DNA of 64,000 bases from CAWFPR01 sp963817635 (GCA_963817635.1 CAWFPR010000006.1:62001-126000), one strand, 5' to 3'; numbered from the stretch's first letter, positions 1 to 8,219 are shown. The notes: generated from the letters alone by a model not told the origin. A program made the numbers and translations.

Positions 1-538
1 CTGATCGTCGAGGATCCGCTCGCCAAGTCGGACGCGATCGTCGTGCTGGCGGGGTCCCGCGTTGAACGCTGGCTCGAGGCGGTCGACCTGTACCGCGACG
101 GCTGGGCGCCTCGCGTCGTGCTGAGTCCCGGACACGTCGAACCGGCCGAGGCGCTGCTGCGCGAACGGGGCATCCCGTTTCCGAGCGACGCCGAACTGGC
201 GCGCGATGCGATGGCCCGGCTGAACGTGCCGGCCACTGCCGTGTCCATCCTCCCGCACGATCTCGACAACACCGCGCAGGAGGCCGAGGCGGTCCATCGC
301 ACGGCCGTCACCCGGGGATGGCGGCAGGTCATCATCGTGACGTCGAAGTACCACACCCGCCGGACGGCGTTTGCCTTCTCGCCGCGAACTGCGGGGATCC
401 GGCATCCGGGCGATCGTGCGCGCGAGCCGCTACGACCCGTTCGACCCGGAGCGATGGTGGACGCGCCGGCCGGATTTCCGCATCGTCACCTACGAATTGC
501 AGAAGCTCCTGGCGTATCGATTAGGATTGGGAGGATAA
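1..538 (+). CDS. DUF218 (YdcF/SanA-like) protein, 3' part, frameshifted
   Basis: The gene is already open at base 1, reading DAIVVLAGS, which is the first strand of the DUF218 fold. It continues through TSKYHTRR, the conserved core motif near 340-365. Around base 380 the coding frame moves by one base (an extra base in ttctcgcc) and continues as AIVRASRYDPFDPERWW to a TAA at 536-538. Family members (SanA, ElyC, YdcF) are envelope-associated proteins of poorly defined biochemistry, some linked to cell-wall integrity. The N-terminus and any membrane anchor lie outside the window. The family call is fairly safe; the function is not known. Confidence 0.7.
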
Positions 539-563
539 CCGAGCGCCCTGAACGGGCGCCGAT

Positions 564-662
564 GGAAGCGAACGGGGCCCGGTGGCCCTCCCGGTCTTCA
601 AAACCGGTCGCTGCCCGCGTTTTCGCGGGCGGGCTGGGTTCGACTCCCAGGCGCTTCCGCCA
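564..662 (+). tRNA. selC: Selenocysteine tRNA (anticodon TCA)
   Basis: A 99-base tRNA with encoded CCA (660-662). The acceptor strands are 564-571 and 651-658. The D-stem is extended (GGGCC 575-579 with GGCCC 584-588). The anticodon arm is CCGGT/ACCGG around loop CTTCAAA, with anticodon TCA at 598-600. The variable arm is long: GCCCGCG 613-619 pairs with CGCGGGC 624-630 across TTTT. The T-arm is CTGGG/CCCAG around TTCGACT. UCA anticodon, long variable arm and extended acceptor/D stems together are diagnostic of tRNA-Sec. It implies SelA, SelB and SelD elsewhere in the genome; none is in this window. Confidence 0.95.
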
Positions 663-692
663 CTCGACTCGTTCGAGCCGGCAGGCTCAGAT

Positions 693-1384
693 CTAATCCT
701 CGAGCAGTTCGAGGAAGGCGTTCGTGTCGCTCAGGTCGTCGAACACGATCGCGGCGCCGCTCTGGCGCAGCTGTTCGACGCTGAAGCCGCCGGTCGCCAC
801 GCCGATGGGCTGCGCGCCGACGGCATGCGCGCAGGCGACGTCGTGCGGCGTGTCCCCGACCACCAGGATGTGATCCGCGGCGAGTTCCGGCAGACCCGTG
901 GCGGCGCGCGCGTTCGACGGCAAACGGCACGAGCGCGTTGCGGTCGGCCGAGTCGTCGCCATAAGCTCCGCAGCGGAAGTAGCGCCACAAGTCGAAGTGA
1001 CCGAGTTTGATACGCGCTCCCTGTTCGAAATTCCCCGTCAGCAACCCCACGAACACGTCGTCGCGGGCGCTCAGGCGCGTCGAGCAGGTCGCGGACGCCG
1101 GGCATCACGGCCTTGACCCCTCGCCCCGGCTGATCGATTTCCTCGCGCAGATGCTTGAGGTAGCGATCGCGGAGCGCACTGAGCAGATCCTCGTCGAGTG
1201 CACGGCCGAGCTTCGCCACGACGTCGGTGAGGATGATGCGATCCGTGCGGCCGGCGACGGGGATGTCGGCGAGCGCATCAACGCTGCCGGCAATCTCCGC
1301 GCAGGCGCGGTTCATGGCCCGCAGACCGGCGCCGCCGGTCAGCACGAGCGTGCCGTCGATGTCGAACAGAACGAGTTTGGGCAT
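693..1384 (-). CDS. HAD-family phosphatase, two frameshifts
   Basis: The start ATG at 1384 gives MPKLVLFDIDGTLV, with HAD motif I (DIDGT). The reading moves by one base near 1072 into FVGLLTGNFEQGARIKLG (motif II, LLTGN) and again near 915 into HILVVGDTPHDVACA (motif IV, GDTPHD), ending at a stop at 693-695. After allowing two extra bases it is about 229 residues, normal for a phosphoglycolate-phosphatase-like HAD enzyme with an alpha-helical cap. Substrate cannot be told from sequence. It converges on the selC gene and is divergent from sodC. Because all catalytic motifs survive across the breaks, sequence error is the likeliest cause. Confidence 0.75.
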
Positions 1385-1420
1385 GATCTCGCGTTACAAT
1401 CGCACAGGAGGGAAGAACGA

Positions 1421-1987
1421 ATGAATGTCTCGAAACTTCTGTTGACAGCCGGAACGGTGGCCGCCATGGGCGCCGTGGGATTCGCGCACGGCGCCTCGCA
1501 GGGTGCCGGCCGCATGGCGCCGGTCACCGCCCACGCCGACATCAAGGGCGACGGCATCACCGGCACCCTCGATCTCGTCGAGCACGGCCAGGGCACCGCC
1601 CGGACCGTCGACATCACGCTGACGGCCAAGGGCCTGAAGCCAGGGTTGCACGGCGTCCACCTGCACGCGATCGGCAAGTGCGAACCGGACTTCACGGCCG
1701 CCGGCGGCCACTTCGATCCGGGTCCCAACAGCAATACCGATCCCGATGCCAACCATCCGTTCCACATGGGCGACATCCCGAACCTGGAGGTCGGCGCGAA
1801 CGGAAGCGGCACGCTCAAGGCCACGACGTCGCGCGTGACATTGTCGGACGGCCCGCTGTCGCTCTTCGATGCCGATGGAAGCGCGGTCATCATTCATGGC
1901 AATCCTGACCAGGGCATCACCGGCGCGCCGAAATCGGGCGTGAGCGGCGGCCCGAGGATCGCCTGCGGCGTAATCACCAAGAAATAA
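1421..1987 (+). CDS. sodC: Periplasmic copper/zinc superoxide dismutase
   Basis: A 188-residue protein that converts superoxide to oxygen and hydrogen peroxide in the periplasm. An N-terminal signal peptide (MNVSKLLLTAGTVAAMGAVG) is followed by the SOD beta-barrel. Metal ligands are visible in GVHLHAIGKCE, GGHFDPG, HPFHMGDIPNL and VIIHGNP, with the closing GGPRIACGVI that carries the disulfide cysteine and active-site arginine. The ATG at 1421 was chosen because AGGAGGG lies just upstream (about 1406-1412); a TACAAT hexamer at 1395-1400 is a candidate -10. The gene stands alone, divergent from the HAD gene and followed by two REP-like palindromes. Confidence 0.93.
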   Translation: MNVSKLLLTAGTVAAMGAVGFAHGASQGAGRMAPVTAHADIKGDGITGTLDLVEHGQGTARTVDITLTAKGLKPGLHGVHLHAIGKCEPDFTAAGGHFDPGPNSNTDPDANHPFHMGDIPNLEVGANGSGTLKATTSRVTLSDGPLSLFDADGSAVIIHGNPDQGITGAPKSGVSGGPRIACGVITKK

Positions 1988-1995
1988 CTCTGTTG

Positions 1996-2049
1996 GGGCG
2001 GCTCGTGAGCCGCCCTGGACACCCTGTTGGGGCGGCTCGCGAGCCACCC
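1996..2049. repeat. Two REP-like palindromes downstream of sodC
   Basis: GGGCGGCTC (1996-2004) pairs with GAGCCGCCC (2007-2015) across GT. A second copy, GGGCGGCTC (2030-2038), pairs with GAGCCACCC (2041-2049) across GC with one mismatch. Both are preceded by TGTTGG. There is no T-run, so they are not classic intrinsic terminators. The same core recurs at 36121-36158 and 43774-43801. Confidence 0.8.
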
Positions 2050-2059
2050 TGACACGGGT

Positions 2060-2757
2060 TCACCACCACCCGCGTTTTTTTTCCCGAAGCTCCCCGGTCG
2101 CGCCGTTCAGCGTCAGCACGCGCGAGGCGACCGCCTTGGCGAACGGCTCGTCGCTGCGTAATGACGAGCGCCGCGAGTTCACGCTGCGCGCAGACGCGGA
2201 CGATGTCCTTCGCCAGTGGGAGGCGATCGGCCTCGGCAACCGAGGCAGTCGGGTGCTCGAGCACGAGCAGCTGCGGCGCCATCGCCACGGCTCTCGCCAG
2301 GTGCGCTCGCGCCCGGATTTCCGGCGGAACGTCGCCCGCCCGTTGCGGTCAGCCACTCGACGGAAATCCCGCAGTCACCCGCCAGCGCCGTCACCGTCGC
2401 GAGCGTGTGCGGCGCCACCGGGTCGATCTCGAGCGTGAACGGCATGGCGAGGTTCTGCGCCAGCGTCGAGGCTTCCAGCAGCACGGCGCGATCGCTCACG
2501 ATGCCGAACCGATCGAGTGACGCCAGCCACTCGTCGCCGCTGGCAATCTCGGCGGTACTGCGGCCGAACGTGCGGACAACGCCTTCGTCGGGGAGCGTCG
2601 CGCCGGTCACGAGATTGACCAGCAGCTCGGCGGCCGGTCCGTCGAACCCGTCGACGGCGACCCGTTCGCCGCTCGCGACCGACAGCTGCTGGACCCGCAG
2701 CGGGCGCAGCCCCGCATAGTGCTTCCGCAGGCCCTCGATCTCGAGCACGGCTGTCAC
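2060..2757 (-). CDS. ABC-type ATP-binding protein with degenerate ATPase motifs, frameshifted
   Basis: Starts at GTG 2757, overlapping the stop of the PHP gene as GTGA. It begins TAVLEIEGLRKHYAGLRPL, a typical ABC ATPase N-terminus. The Walker A site reads VDGFDGPAAELL where GxxGxGK(S/T)TLL is expected, so the catalytic Lys and Ser/Thr are absent. After one-base shifts near 2345 and 2165 it continues as LARAVAMAPQLLVLEHPTASV; Walker B reads LLVLEHP instead of LLLLDEP. It ends in SDEPFAKAVASRVLTL. About 231 residues after allowing two extra bases. No permease is adjacent. It may be a non-hydrolysing ABC-fold protein; substrate is unknown. Confidence 0.65.
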
Positions 2758-3576
2758 GGACGCCTCGCCTCGAGGCGCGCAAAATCGCAGGGCGGCAGGC
2801 GGACGAGGCCGATGGCGGCCGAACGATGGACCGAGTCGCCGTGGAAGTCGGAGCCTCCCGATACGGCGAGGCCCAGCGAGTCGGCCATCGCCCGGTAGTG
2901 CCACTCGTCCGCTTCGTCGTGATCGCTGTGGCACACCTCGATCGCCGCGAGCCCTTCGGCGGCAAGACGCGGGATGATCGCGTCCTTGCCGAGGAGCGCC
3001 GGGATGGGCGAGCGACACGAGGCCGCCGGCGGCGCGAACGAGCGCAATCACGTCGCCGGGGCTGGCGCCGCGTCGAGGCACGTACGCCGGACACTCGTCG
3101 CCCAGCAGCCGCAGGAACGCATCCTCGCGACTGCTGGCAAAGCCGGCGGCGACGAGCGCCTCGGCGACCTGCGGGCGCCCGATGCTGCGGCCGCGGTCGC
3201 GCGCGGCCTGCGCGAGAAGGTCCGAACAGTCGATGGGGGCGCCGAGGTCGCGCAGGCGAATCGCCATCTCCTCGACGCGGCGGACGCGATCGGCGCGCTG
3301 CGCGGCGAGGAACCCGAGCAGCTCCGGCGCCTCGGGGTCGAAGAAGTAGGCGAGCAGGTGCACGTCGCGGGCGTTCTCGACCGCGGTGATTTCAATCCCG
3401 TCGACGAGGCGCACGCCGAGGGGATCGGCGGCCGCGCGCGCCTCCGGCAGTCCCGCCACCGTATCGTGATCCGTGACGCTCAGCACGGTAATGCCGGCCG
3501 ACGCCGCGCGCTGAACGAGCGCGGCCGGCGTCAGCGTGCCATCCGACGCGGTCGTATGCAGGTGCAGATCGATCAA
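2754..3576 (-). CDS. PHP-domain phosphoesterase (TrpH/YciV-like), one frameshift
   Basis: The proposed start TTG (3576-3574) overlaps the stop of the upstream Fur-rubrerythrin gene as TTGA. The protein opens IDLHLHTTASDG, the HxH metal motif of the polymerase-and-histidinol-phosphatase fold, then VTDHDTVAGL, GIEIT and VHLLAYFF. Near 2995 the frame moves by one base, after SLAHPG, into GKDAIIPRLAAEGLAAIEV and the final metal motif SGGSDFHGD. About 273 residues, matching the family that includes E. coli RNase AM/YciV and 3',5'-nucleoside bisphosphate phosphatases. It likely hydrolyses small phosphodiesters or RNA 5' ends in the cytoplasm. Its own stop overlaps the next start (GTGA). Confidence 0.8.
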
Positions 3577-4550
3577 GACGGGAGGGCCGCCGATGCGCGA
3601 CGCCGGGTCGCCTTGCCGCGCCGGGTGCGCTGGCGTTCCACCAGCGCGCGATATTCGCGGATGAGCAGTTCCAGGTGCGTGCGCTCTTCGTCGGCGAACT
3701 CGAGGAAGATCCGCTTGCCCTCGGAATCCTCGAATTTCTCGCCGTAGCGCTTGAAGAACCGGTGGGATCCGCGCTCGCACTTGATGCCGATCATCAGCGC
3801 CTGCCGGTCGTCCACACCGCGGGCCAGCTGTTCGGCGCCGGCGGCGAACAGGCCGTTGGCGGCTCCCTTGAAGAACAGGAACGTGGGATGGGACTCGAGC
3901 TGCGGATCCTGCTGGAGCAGCTCGCGGTAGCGTGCTTCGAGCGTCGCGAGGTGTTCTTTCTCCTCGCCGGCGAGCTTCTCGAAGACGCGCCGTCCTCGGG
4001 CGTCCTTCGTCAGCCGCGCGGCGCGCGAGTAGAACTCGAGCCCGCTGCGCTCGGTGGCTATCGCGATGCGCAGCGCGTCGCGCGCGAAGAGCATCTCGGT
4101 CGCTCCGCCTTCGGCCACCGCGGGACGTCCGGTGCGGCAGGCCTCGCACGTGCCGTGAATCTGGAGCACGCTCTGTCGCGCGGTGAAACTGCGCGCCGCG
4201 GCCACCTCTTCGATCAGCGACTCGATATCGGAACTCAGGAATTCGAAGGAGCGGTTGCAGGTCTTGCAGATCAGATGGAAGTGGCGCGGATGCCGGTAGG
4301 AATGCTCGAACCGGAACCGCCCTTCATCGAAGTCCACCTTGCGCGCGATGCCGGCATCGACCATCCACTGCAGGGTGCGGTAGACGGTCGCGCGGCTGAT
4401 CCGCTGATCCTCGCGGCGAATCAGGTCGAAGAGATCGTCGGCGGTCAGGTGACCCTGCTGGCGCAGGAAGACGTTGACGATGAGGTCGCGTTTACTCGAC
4501 CGCTTGCTGCCCGCGGGGCGGAGGCTCTCGAGGTAGGCGGTCGGTTCCAT
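3573..4550 (-). CDS. Fur-family regulator fused to a rubrerythrin-like diiron domain
   Basis: With the ATG at 4550 this is 325 residues. Residues about 10-140 are a Fur-type winged helix (HLTADDLFDLIR, ISRATVYRTLQWM) with the metal and dimer region (RHPRHFHLICKTC, GTCEAC; cysteines 95, 98, 135, 138 form the usual structural zinc site). Residues about 150-305 are ferritin-like: ligand helices carry E167, E196-H200 (GEEKEH), E259 and E288-H292 (DEERTH), so a complete diiron set is visible. Fur/PerR repressors and rubrerythrins are normally separate proteins of iron and peroxide defence; here one chain carries both. A GTG at 4610 overlapping the erpA stop would add 20 residues and cannot be excluded. 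Confidence 0.85.
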   Translation of the reverse strand: MEPTAYLESLRPAGSKRSSKRDLIVNVFLRQQGHLTADDLFDLIRREDQRISRATVYRTLQWMVDAGIARKVDFDEGRFRFEHSYRHPRHFHLICKTCNRSFEFLSSDIESLIEEVAAARSFTARQSVLQIHGTCEACRTGRPAVAEGGATEMLFARDALRIAIATERSGLEFYSRAARLTKDARGRRVFEKLAGEEKEHLATLEARYRELLQQDPQLESHPTFLFFKGAANGLFAAGAEQLARGVDDRQALMIGIKCERGSHRFFKRYGEKFEDSEGKRIFLEFADEERTHLELLIREYRALVERQRTRRGKATRRRASAALPS

Positions 4551-4573
4551 GGCTTCACGGTCGCGGTGTTCGA

Positions 4574-4600
4574 GGGTTCGTGAGCCCGGCCCACGAACCC
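4574..4600. promoter_or_regulatory. Perfect inverted repeat between erpA and the Fur-fusion gene
   Basis: GGGTTCGTG (4574-4582) and CACGAACCC (4592-4600) form a perfect 9-base inverted repeat with a 9-base centre. It lies between the erpA stop and the ATG at 4550. It could be an operator for the downstream regulator or an mRNA hairpin separating the two genes. It lacks the A/T-rich 7-1-7 layout of a classic Fur or PerR box. Confidence 0.5.
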
Positions 4601-4606
4601 CGCGCT

Positions 4607-4936
4607 TCACACGCTGAACGACGAGCCGCAGCCGCAGGTGGACTTGGCGTTCGGGTTCTTGATCGTGAACCCGCCGCCGGTGATGTTGTCCACGAAGTCG
4701 ACCTCGGCGCCGCGCAGATACCGCGCGCTGATCGGATCGACCAGCAGCTTGACGCCGTTCGATTCGATGACCGTATCGGTCGAGGCATCGCCCTCGCCTT
4801 CGTCGATCATCAGTCCGTACTGGAAACCCGAGCAGCCGCCCCCCTGGACGAAGACCCGGAGCCCCGCATCGACCTTGTTTTCCTCGGTGAGCAGCTCGGT
4901 GATCTTCGACGCTGCCGACGGTGTGACATTGATCAT
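4607..4936 (-). CDS. erpA: A-type iron-sulfur cluster insertion protein (ErpA/IscA family)
   Basis: A 109-residue A-type carrier that hands Fe-S clusters to apoproteins. The three conserved cysteines are present: GGGCSGFQYGL and the C-terminal STCGCGSSF. Length and the GxTxxG-like region (ITGGGFTIKNPNA) are typical. ErpA versus IscA is not separable by eye; absence of iscS/iscU neighbours favours ErpA. It is the first gene of the operon with the Fur-rubrerythrin fusion, linking iron-sulfur assembly to an iron or peroxide sensor. A strong promoter and GAGGGAG lie upstream. Confidence 0.88.
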   Translation of the reverse strand: MINVTPSAASKITELLTEENKVDAGLRVFVQGGGCSGFQYGLMIDEGEGDASTDTVIESNGVKLLVDPISARYLRGAEVDFVDNITGGGFTIKNPNAKSTCGCGSSFSV

Positions 4937-4974
4937 TGGATGGTTTTCTCCCTCAAAAACCAGTCTGACGTTCG

Positions 4975-5004
4975 ATTATAGCGGCCCGAAGGCGCCCATT
5001 TCAA
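4975..5004 (-). promoter_or_regulatory. Promoter of the erpA operon
   Basis: On the minus strand TTGAAA (5004-4999) and TATAAT (4980-4975) are separated by 18 bases, a near-consensus vegetative promoter. The predicted leader is about 35 bases and contains GAGGGAG before the erpA ATG. Confidence 0.75.
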
Positions 5005-5120
5005 CGCCCGGACACGGCCAGCGGGCTACCCTGTGGCCGCAACCGACTGTCCTTCAGGTACTTGGACGCCTCGGCCGGCGGACTTGTCTCCACTTTGGCG
5101 GCGGGACCATACTGGGGGAT

Positions 5121-6554
5121 GTGAGCCACGAATTTCCCTTCTGCCTGGCGGGTCAGCCGCGCACAACGGCCGAGCCGCTCGATGTCACCAATCCCTTCGA
5201 CGGCAGCATCGTGGGCCGCACCTGGCTGGCTGGCGAGGCCGACCTGGAAGCTGCCGCCGCCGCCGCGGTTGACGCCGCGCCCGCGATACGGGCGCTGGCC
5301 GCGCACGAGCGCGCCGCCATCCTGCGCGCCGCCTCCGTCGAACTCAAGGCGAGGCGCGAGGAGATCGGGCGCACGCTCGCCGGCGAGGCCGGCAAGCCCA
5401 TCAGGGACGCGACAACCGAGGTCGATCGTGCGTCGATGACCTTCGAGGTCGCGGCCGAGGAGGCGCGGCGCCTCGGCGGCGAGATGATTCCCATGGACCT
5501 CGCGCCACACGGCGCCGGCCGGCTCGCCTTCGTCCGCCGCTTCCCCATCGGACCGGTCGCGGCCATTTCCCCGTTCAACTTCCCACTGAACCTGTCGGCC
5601 CACAAGATTGCGCCCGCGATCGCGGCAGGCAATCCGATCGTGCTCAAGCCGGCGACCAAGACCCCGCTGAGCGCGCTCTACCTCGGAGAGATCGTCACGC
5701 GCGCGGGGTTGCCGGCGGGCGGCATCAGCGTGCTGCCGATGGCGCGGCAGACCGGCGATCGCCTCGTCACCGATCCACGCTTCAAGCTCCTGACGTTCAC
5801 CGGCTCGTCGGCGGTCGGCTGGAAGATGCGCGAGCGCGCCGGCAAGAAGAAGGTGATCCTCGAGCTGGGCGGCAATGCGGGCGTGATCGTGGACGAATCG
5901 GCGAATGTCGAATTCGCGGCCAAGCGGATCGCGACCGGCGGCTTCGCCTTCGCGGGACAGAGCTGCATCTCGGTGCAGCGCGTCTTCGTGCACGACGCGG
6001 TCTTCGATCGGTTCGCGGCGCGGCTCGTCCAGCTCGTCGAGGCGATGAAGGTCGGCGATCCGCTGGATCCCGCCAACGATCTCGGGCCGATGATCGAGGA
6101 GAGCGAAGCCGAACGGATTGACGCGTGGGTGAAAGAGGCGGTCGCCGCCGGGGCTCGCGTGCTGACAGGCGGGAAACGGCTCGGCGGCGCCCTGTTTGCG
6201 CCCACCGTCCTCACGGACGTGCCGATCGACGCGAAGGTCTGCGCGCAGGAGGTCTTCGCCCCGCTCGTCGGACTCTTCCGGTTCAGCGACTTCGAGCAGG
6301 CCCTGCGCGAGGTGAACCGCTCGACATACGGGCTCCAGGCCGGCGTCTTTACCGCCGATCTCGAACGGTCGCTGCGCGCCTGGGACGTCCTCGAGGCGGG
6401 CGGCATCATCGTCAACGACGTGCCGACGTGGCGCATCGATCACATGCCGTACGGCGGCGTGAAGGATTCCGGCGTCGGCCGCGAAGGCCCCCGCTACACG
6501 ATCGAAGAGATGACCGAACCGAAGCTGCTCGTCATCAACCGCCAGATCGGGTGA
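5121..6554 (+). CDS. NAD(P)-dependent aldehyde dehydrogenase
   Basis: A 477-residue ALDH-superfamily enzyme oxidising an aldehyde to its acid. Visible motifs: ISPFNFPLNLSAHK (cofactor fold), TFTGSSAVG, the glutamate loop LELGGNAGVIV, and the catalytic cysteine in GFAFAGQSCISVQRV. The overall pattern resembles lactaldehyde / GapN-like / succinate-semialdehyde enzymes; the substrate cannot be assigned. GTG 5121 is preceded by GGGGG and starts right before the conserved N-terminus (PLDVTNPFDGSIVGRTW); an earlier in-frame start would run through the erpA antisense region. It stands alone, converging on the fumarase gene 27 bases away. Confidence 0.85.
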   Translation: MSHEFPFCLAGQPRTTAEPLDVTNPFDGSIVGRTWLAGEADLEAAAAAAVDAAPAIRALAAHERAAILRAASVELKARREEIGRTLAGEAGKPIRDATTEVDRASMTFEVAAEEARRLGGEMIPMDLAPHGAGRLAFVRRFPIGPVAAISPFNFPLNLSAHKIAPAIAAGNPIVLKPATKTPLSALYLGEIVTRAGLPAGGISVLPMARQTGDRLVTDPRFKLLTFTGSSAVGWKMRERAGKKKVILELGGNAGVIVDESANVEFAAKRIATGGFAFAGQSCISVQRVFVHDAVFDRFAARLVQLVEAMKVGDPLDPANDLGPMIEESEAERIDAWVKEAVAAGARVLTGGKRLGGALFAPTVLTDVPIDAKVCAQEVFAPLVGLFRFSDFEQALREVNRSTYGLQAGVFTADLERSLRAWDVLEAGGIIVNDVPTWRIDHMPYGGVKDSGVGREGPRYTIEEMTEPKLLVINRQIG

Positions 6555-6581
6555 CGGCCGGCGGCGCCACCCTGCCGGACG

Positions 6582-8111
6582 TCACCTCTTCAGCGACGCG
6601 AGAATCGCGCCCGACTCGTCCTCGACTGTCTTGTGCAGGCTGTTGCCGTGCGCGTCCATCGTGACGATTGCCGGGAAGTCCTTCACCTCGAACTGCCACA
6701 TGGCTTCCGGCGTCCCGAACTCGAGATACGAGACGCCGGTCACTTTCTCGATGCAGCGGGCGTAGAACTGCGCCGCGCCGCCGATCGCATTCAGGTACAC
6801 GGCGCCTGATTCCTCGAGTCCCGCGAGCGTCTTCGGACCCATGCCGCCCTTCCCGATGATCGCGCGCACGCCGTAGCGCTTGATGATGTCGGCCTGGTAC
6901 GGCTCCTCGCGGATGCTCGTCGTCGGGCCGGCCGCGTTGACGCGCCAGCCGTCTCCCTCCTTCAGCATGACCGGGCCGCAGTGATACAGCACCGATCCGC
7001 GGAGGTCCACGTCGGGCTCGTGCTTCATCAGGTGCGAGTGCACGGCGTCGCGCCCCGTGAACATGCGACCCGAAATGAGGACCACGTCGCCGACGTTGAG
7101 CGAGCGGACCTGCGCGTCGGTAATCGGCGCCTGGAGGGCGATCTCGCGGCCGGTGCGCTGGAACCCGGCGGCGACGACCTCGGGCGGCAGCATCGGCTGG
7201 GACTTCGTCTCGCCTTCGCGGTACAGCCACCCGGTGATCGCGCCGGACGTCGCGTCGAGGCGCACGCCCAGACGACGGAAGGCCCAGCAGTCGTAGGCGA
7301 CCGAGACGAAGAAGCTCGCGGGCAGGCGGTTGAGCGCGCCGATCTTGCAGCCGATCAGCGACGTCTGGCCGCTGAACCCCATCGGGCCGACGCTCAGGCG
7401 ATTGGCTTCGTCCATGATCGTCTTTTCGAGTTCGGCCAGCCGGGGATCGGGGTTCGTGTCGTCGAGCGTGCGGAACAGCTGCTCCTTCGCGTGGAGATAG
7501 CCCGCGGTGCGATCGCCGCCGATGCAGACGCCGACGGCGCCCGGGCTGCAGCCCTTGCCCTGCGCCTTCCACACCGCGTGGAGGATGCACTTGCGCACGC
7601 CCTCGAGGGTGCGGTCGGCGCGGCCGAGATGATCGAGCTCCACCGGCACGGCGTACTGCGCGTTGGTGTTCTCGCAGCCGCCGCCCTTGAGAATCAGCTT
7701 CACTTCGATCGCGTTCTCTTCCCACTGATCGAAATGGATGATCGGCGTGCCCGGACCCAGGTTGGTGCCGGAGTTCTCGCCGGTGATGGAGTCCACGGAG
7801 TTCGGCCGCAGCTTCCCGCGCTTCGTCGCCTCGGCGACGGCCTCGCGGATCGTCTTGCGCATCCAGATCTGGTTGGCGCCGACCGGCACCTTCACCTCGA
7901 AGGTGGGCATGCCGGTGTCCTGGCAGATGGGCGCTTCACACGATTCAGCCTGGTCGATGTTCTGCGCGATGACGGTCAGCGCCTGCTTGGCGCGGGTCGC
8001 ATCCGTCTCCCCGGTGAGCGCCATGCCCATGGCTTTCCTGACGTCGGGCGGCAGGTCCGTGGAGGTCCGGGTGATGAGGTCGATGATGCTGTCGAGGAAT
8101 GCGGGAAGCAT
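6582..8111 (-). CDS. fumA: Class I (iron-sulfur) fumarate hydratase
   Basis: A 509-residue single-chain class I fumarase that hydrates fumarate to malate in the TCA cycle using an oxygen-sensitive 4Fe-4S cluster. The N-terminal alpha-type half carries SCEAPICQDTGMPTFEV, GENSGTNLGPGTP, GGGCENTNAQYAVP and CSPGAVGVCIGGDR, which supply the cluster cysteines. The C-terminal beta-type half begins near APITDAQVRSLNVGD and carries GRMFTGRDAVHSH, GPTTSIREEPYQ and GKGGMGPKT. Halves are fused as in E. coli FumA. The ATG at 8111 sits six bases after a TATACT box, suggesting a leaderless mRNA. It is divergent from the symporter operon. Confidence 0.93.
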   Translation of the reverse strand: MLPAFLDSIIDLITRTSTDLPPDVRKAMGMALTGETDATRAKQALTVIAQNIDQAESCEAPICQDTGMPTFEVKVPVGANQIWMRKTIREAVAEATKRGKLRPNSVDSITGENSGTNLGPGTPIIHFDQWEENAIEVKLILKGGGCENTNAQYAVPVELDHLGRADRTLEGVRKCILHAVWKAQGKGCSPGAVGVCIGGDRTAGYLHAKEQLFRTLDDTNPDPRLAELEKTIMDEANRLSVGPMGFSGQTSLIGCKIGALNRLPASFFVSVAYDCWAFRRLGVRLDATSGAITGWLYREGETKSQPMLPPEVVAAGFQRTGREIALQAPITDAQVRSLNVGDVVLISGRMFTGRDAVHSHLMKHEPDVDLRGSVLYHCGPVMLKEGDGWRVNAAGPTTSIREEPYQADIIKRYGVRAIIGKGGMGPKTLAGLEESGAVYLNAIGGAAQFYARCIEKVTGVSYLEFGTPEAMWQFEVKDFPAIVTMDAHGNSLHKTVEDESGAILASLKR

Positions 8112-8117
8112 AAGGCA

Positions 8118-8123
8118 AGTATA
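8118..8123 (-). promoter_or_regulatory. -10 box of the fumarase gene (leaderless)
   Basis: TATACT on the minus strand ends six bases before the ATG at 8111, which is where transcription would begin. No Shine-Dalgarno sequence fits between them. No clear -35 was seen. Confidence 0.5.
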
Positions 8124-8205
8124 AGGGTGACGAACGCACGCGGAAAAGCGCGTGCCCTTTGCCGGAATTCCGGCGCCGGCCCACGGTCGCGCGGCAGGCG
8201 CGCTG

Positions 8206-8211
8206 TATACT
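8206..8211 (+). promoter_or_regulatory. -10 box of the sugar-cassette operon
   Basis: TATACT lies eight bases upstream of the ATG at 8220, again predicting a leaderless transcript. It faces away from the fumarase box across about 80 bases. No good -35 hexamer is visible. Confidence 0.45.
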
Positions 8212-8219
8212 CGCGCGCA

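Noticed and set aside
564..662. A selenoprotein among the genes of the window
   Set aside because: I checked redox-type genes (SodC, ErpA, rubrerythrin domain, RidA, ALDH) for an in-frame TGA followed by homologous sequence; all end normally and use Cys or no thiol at the key site.
2029..2049. REP-like palindromes as intrinsic terminators
   Set aside because: All copies lack a following T-tract and occur in either orientation.
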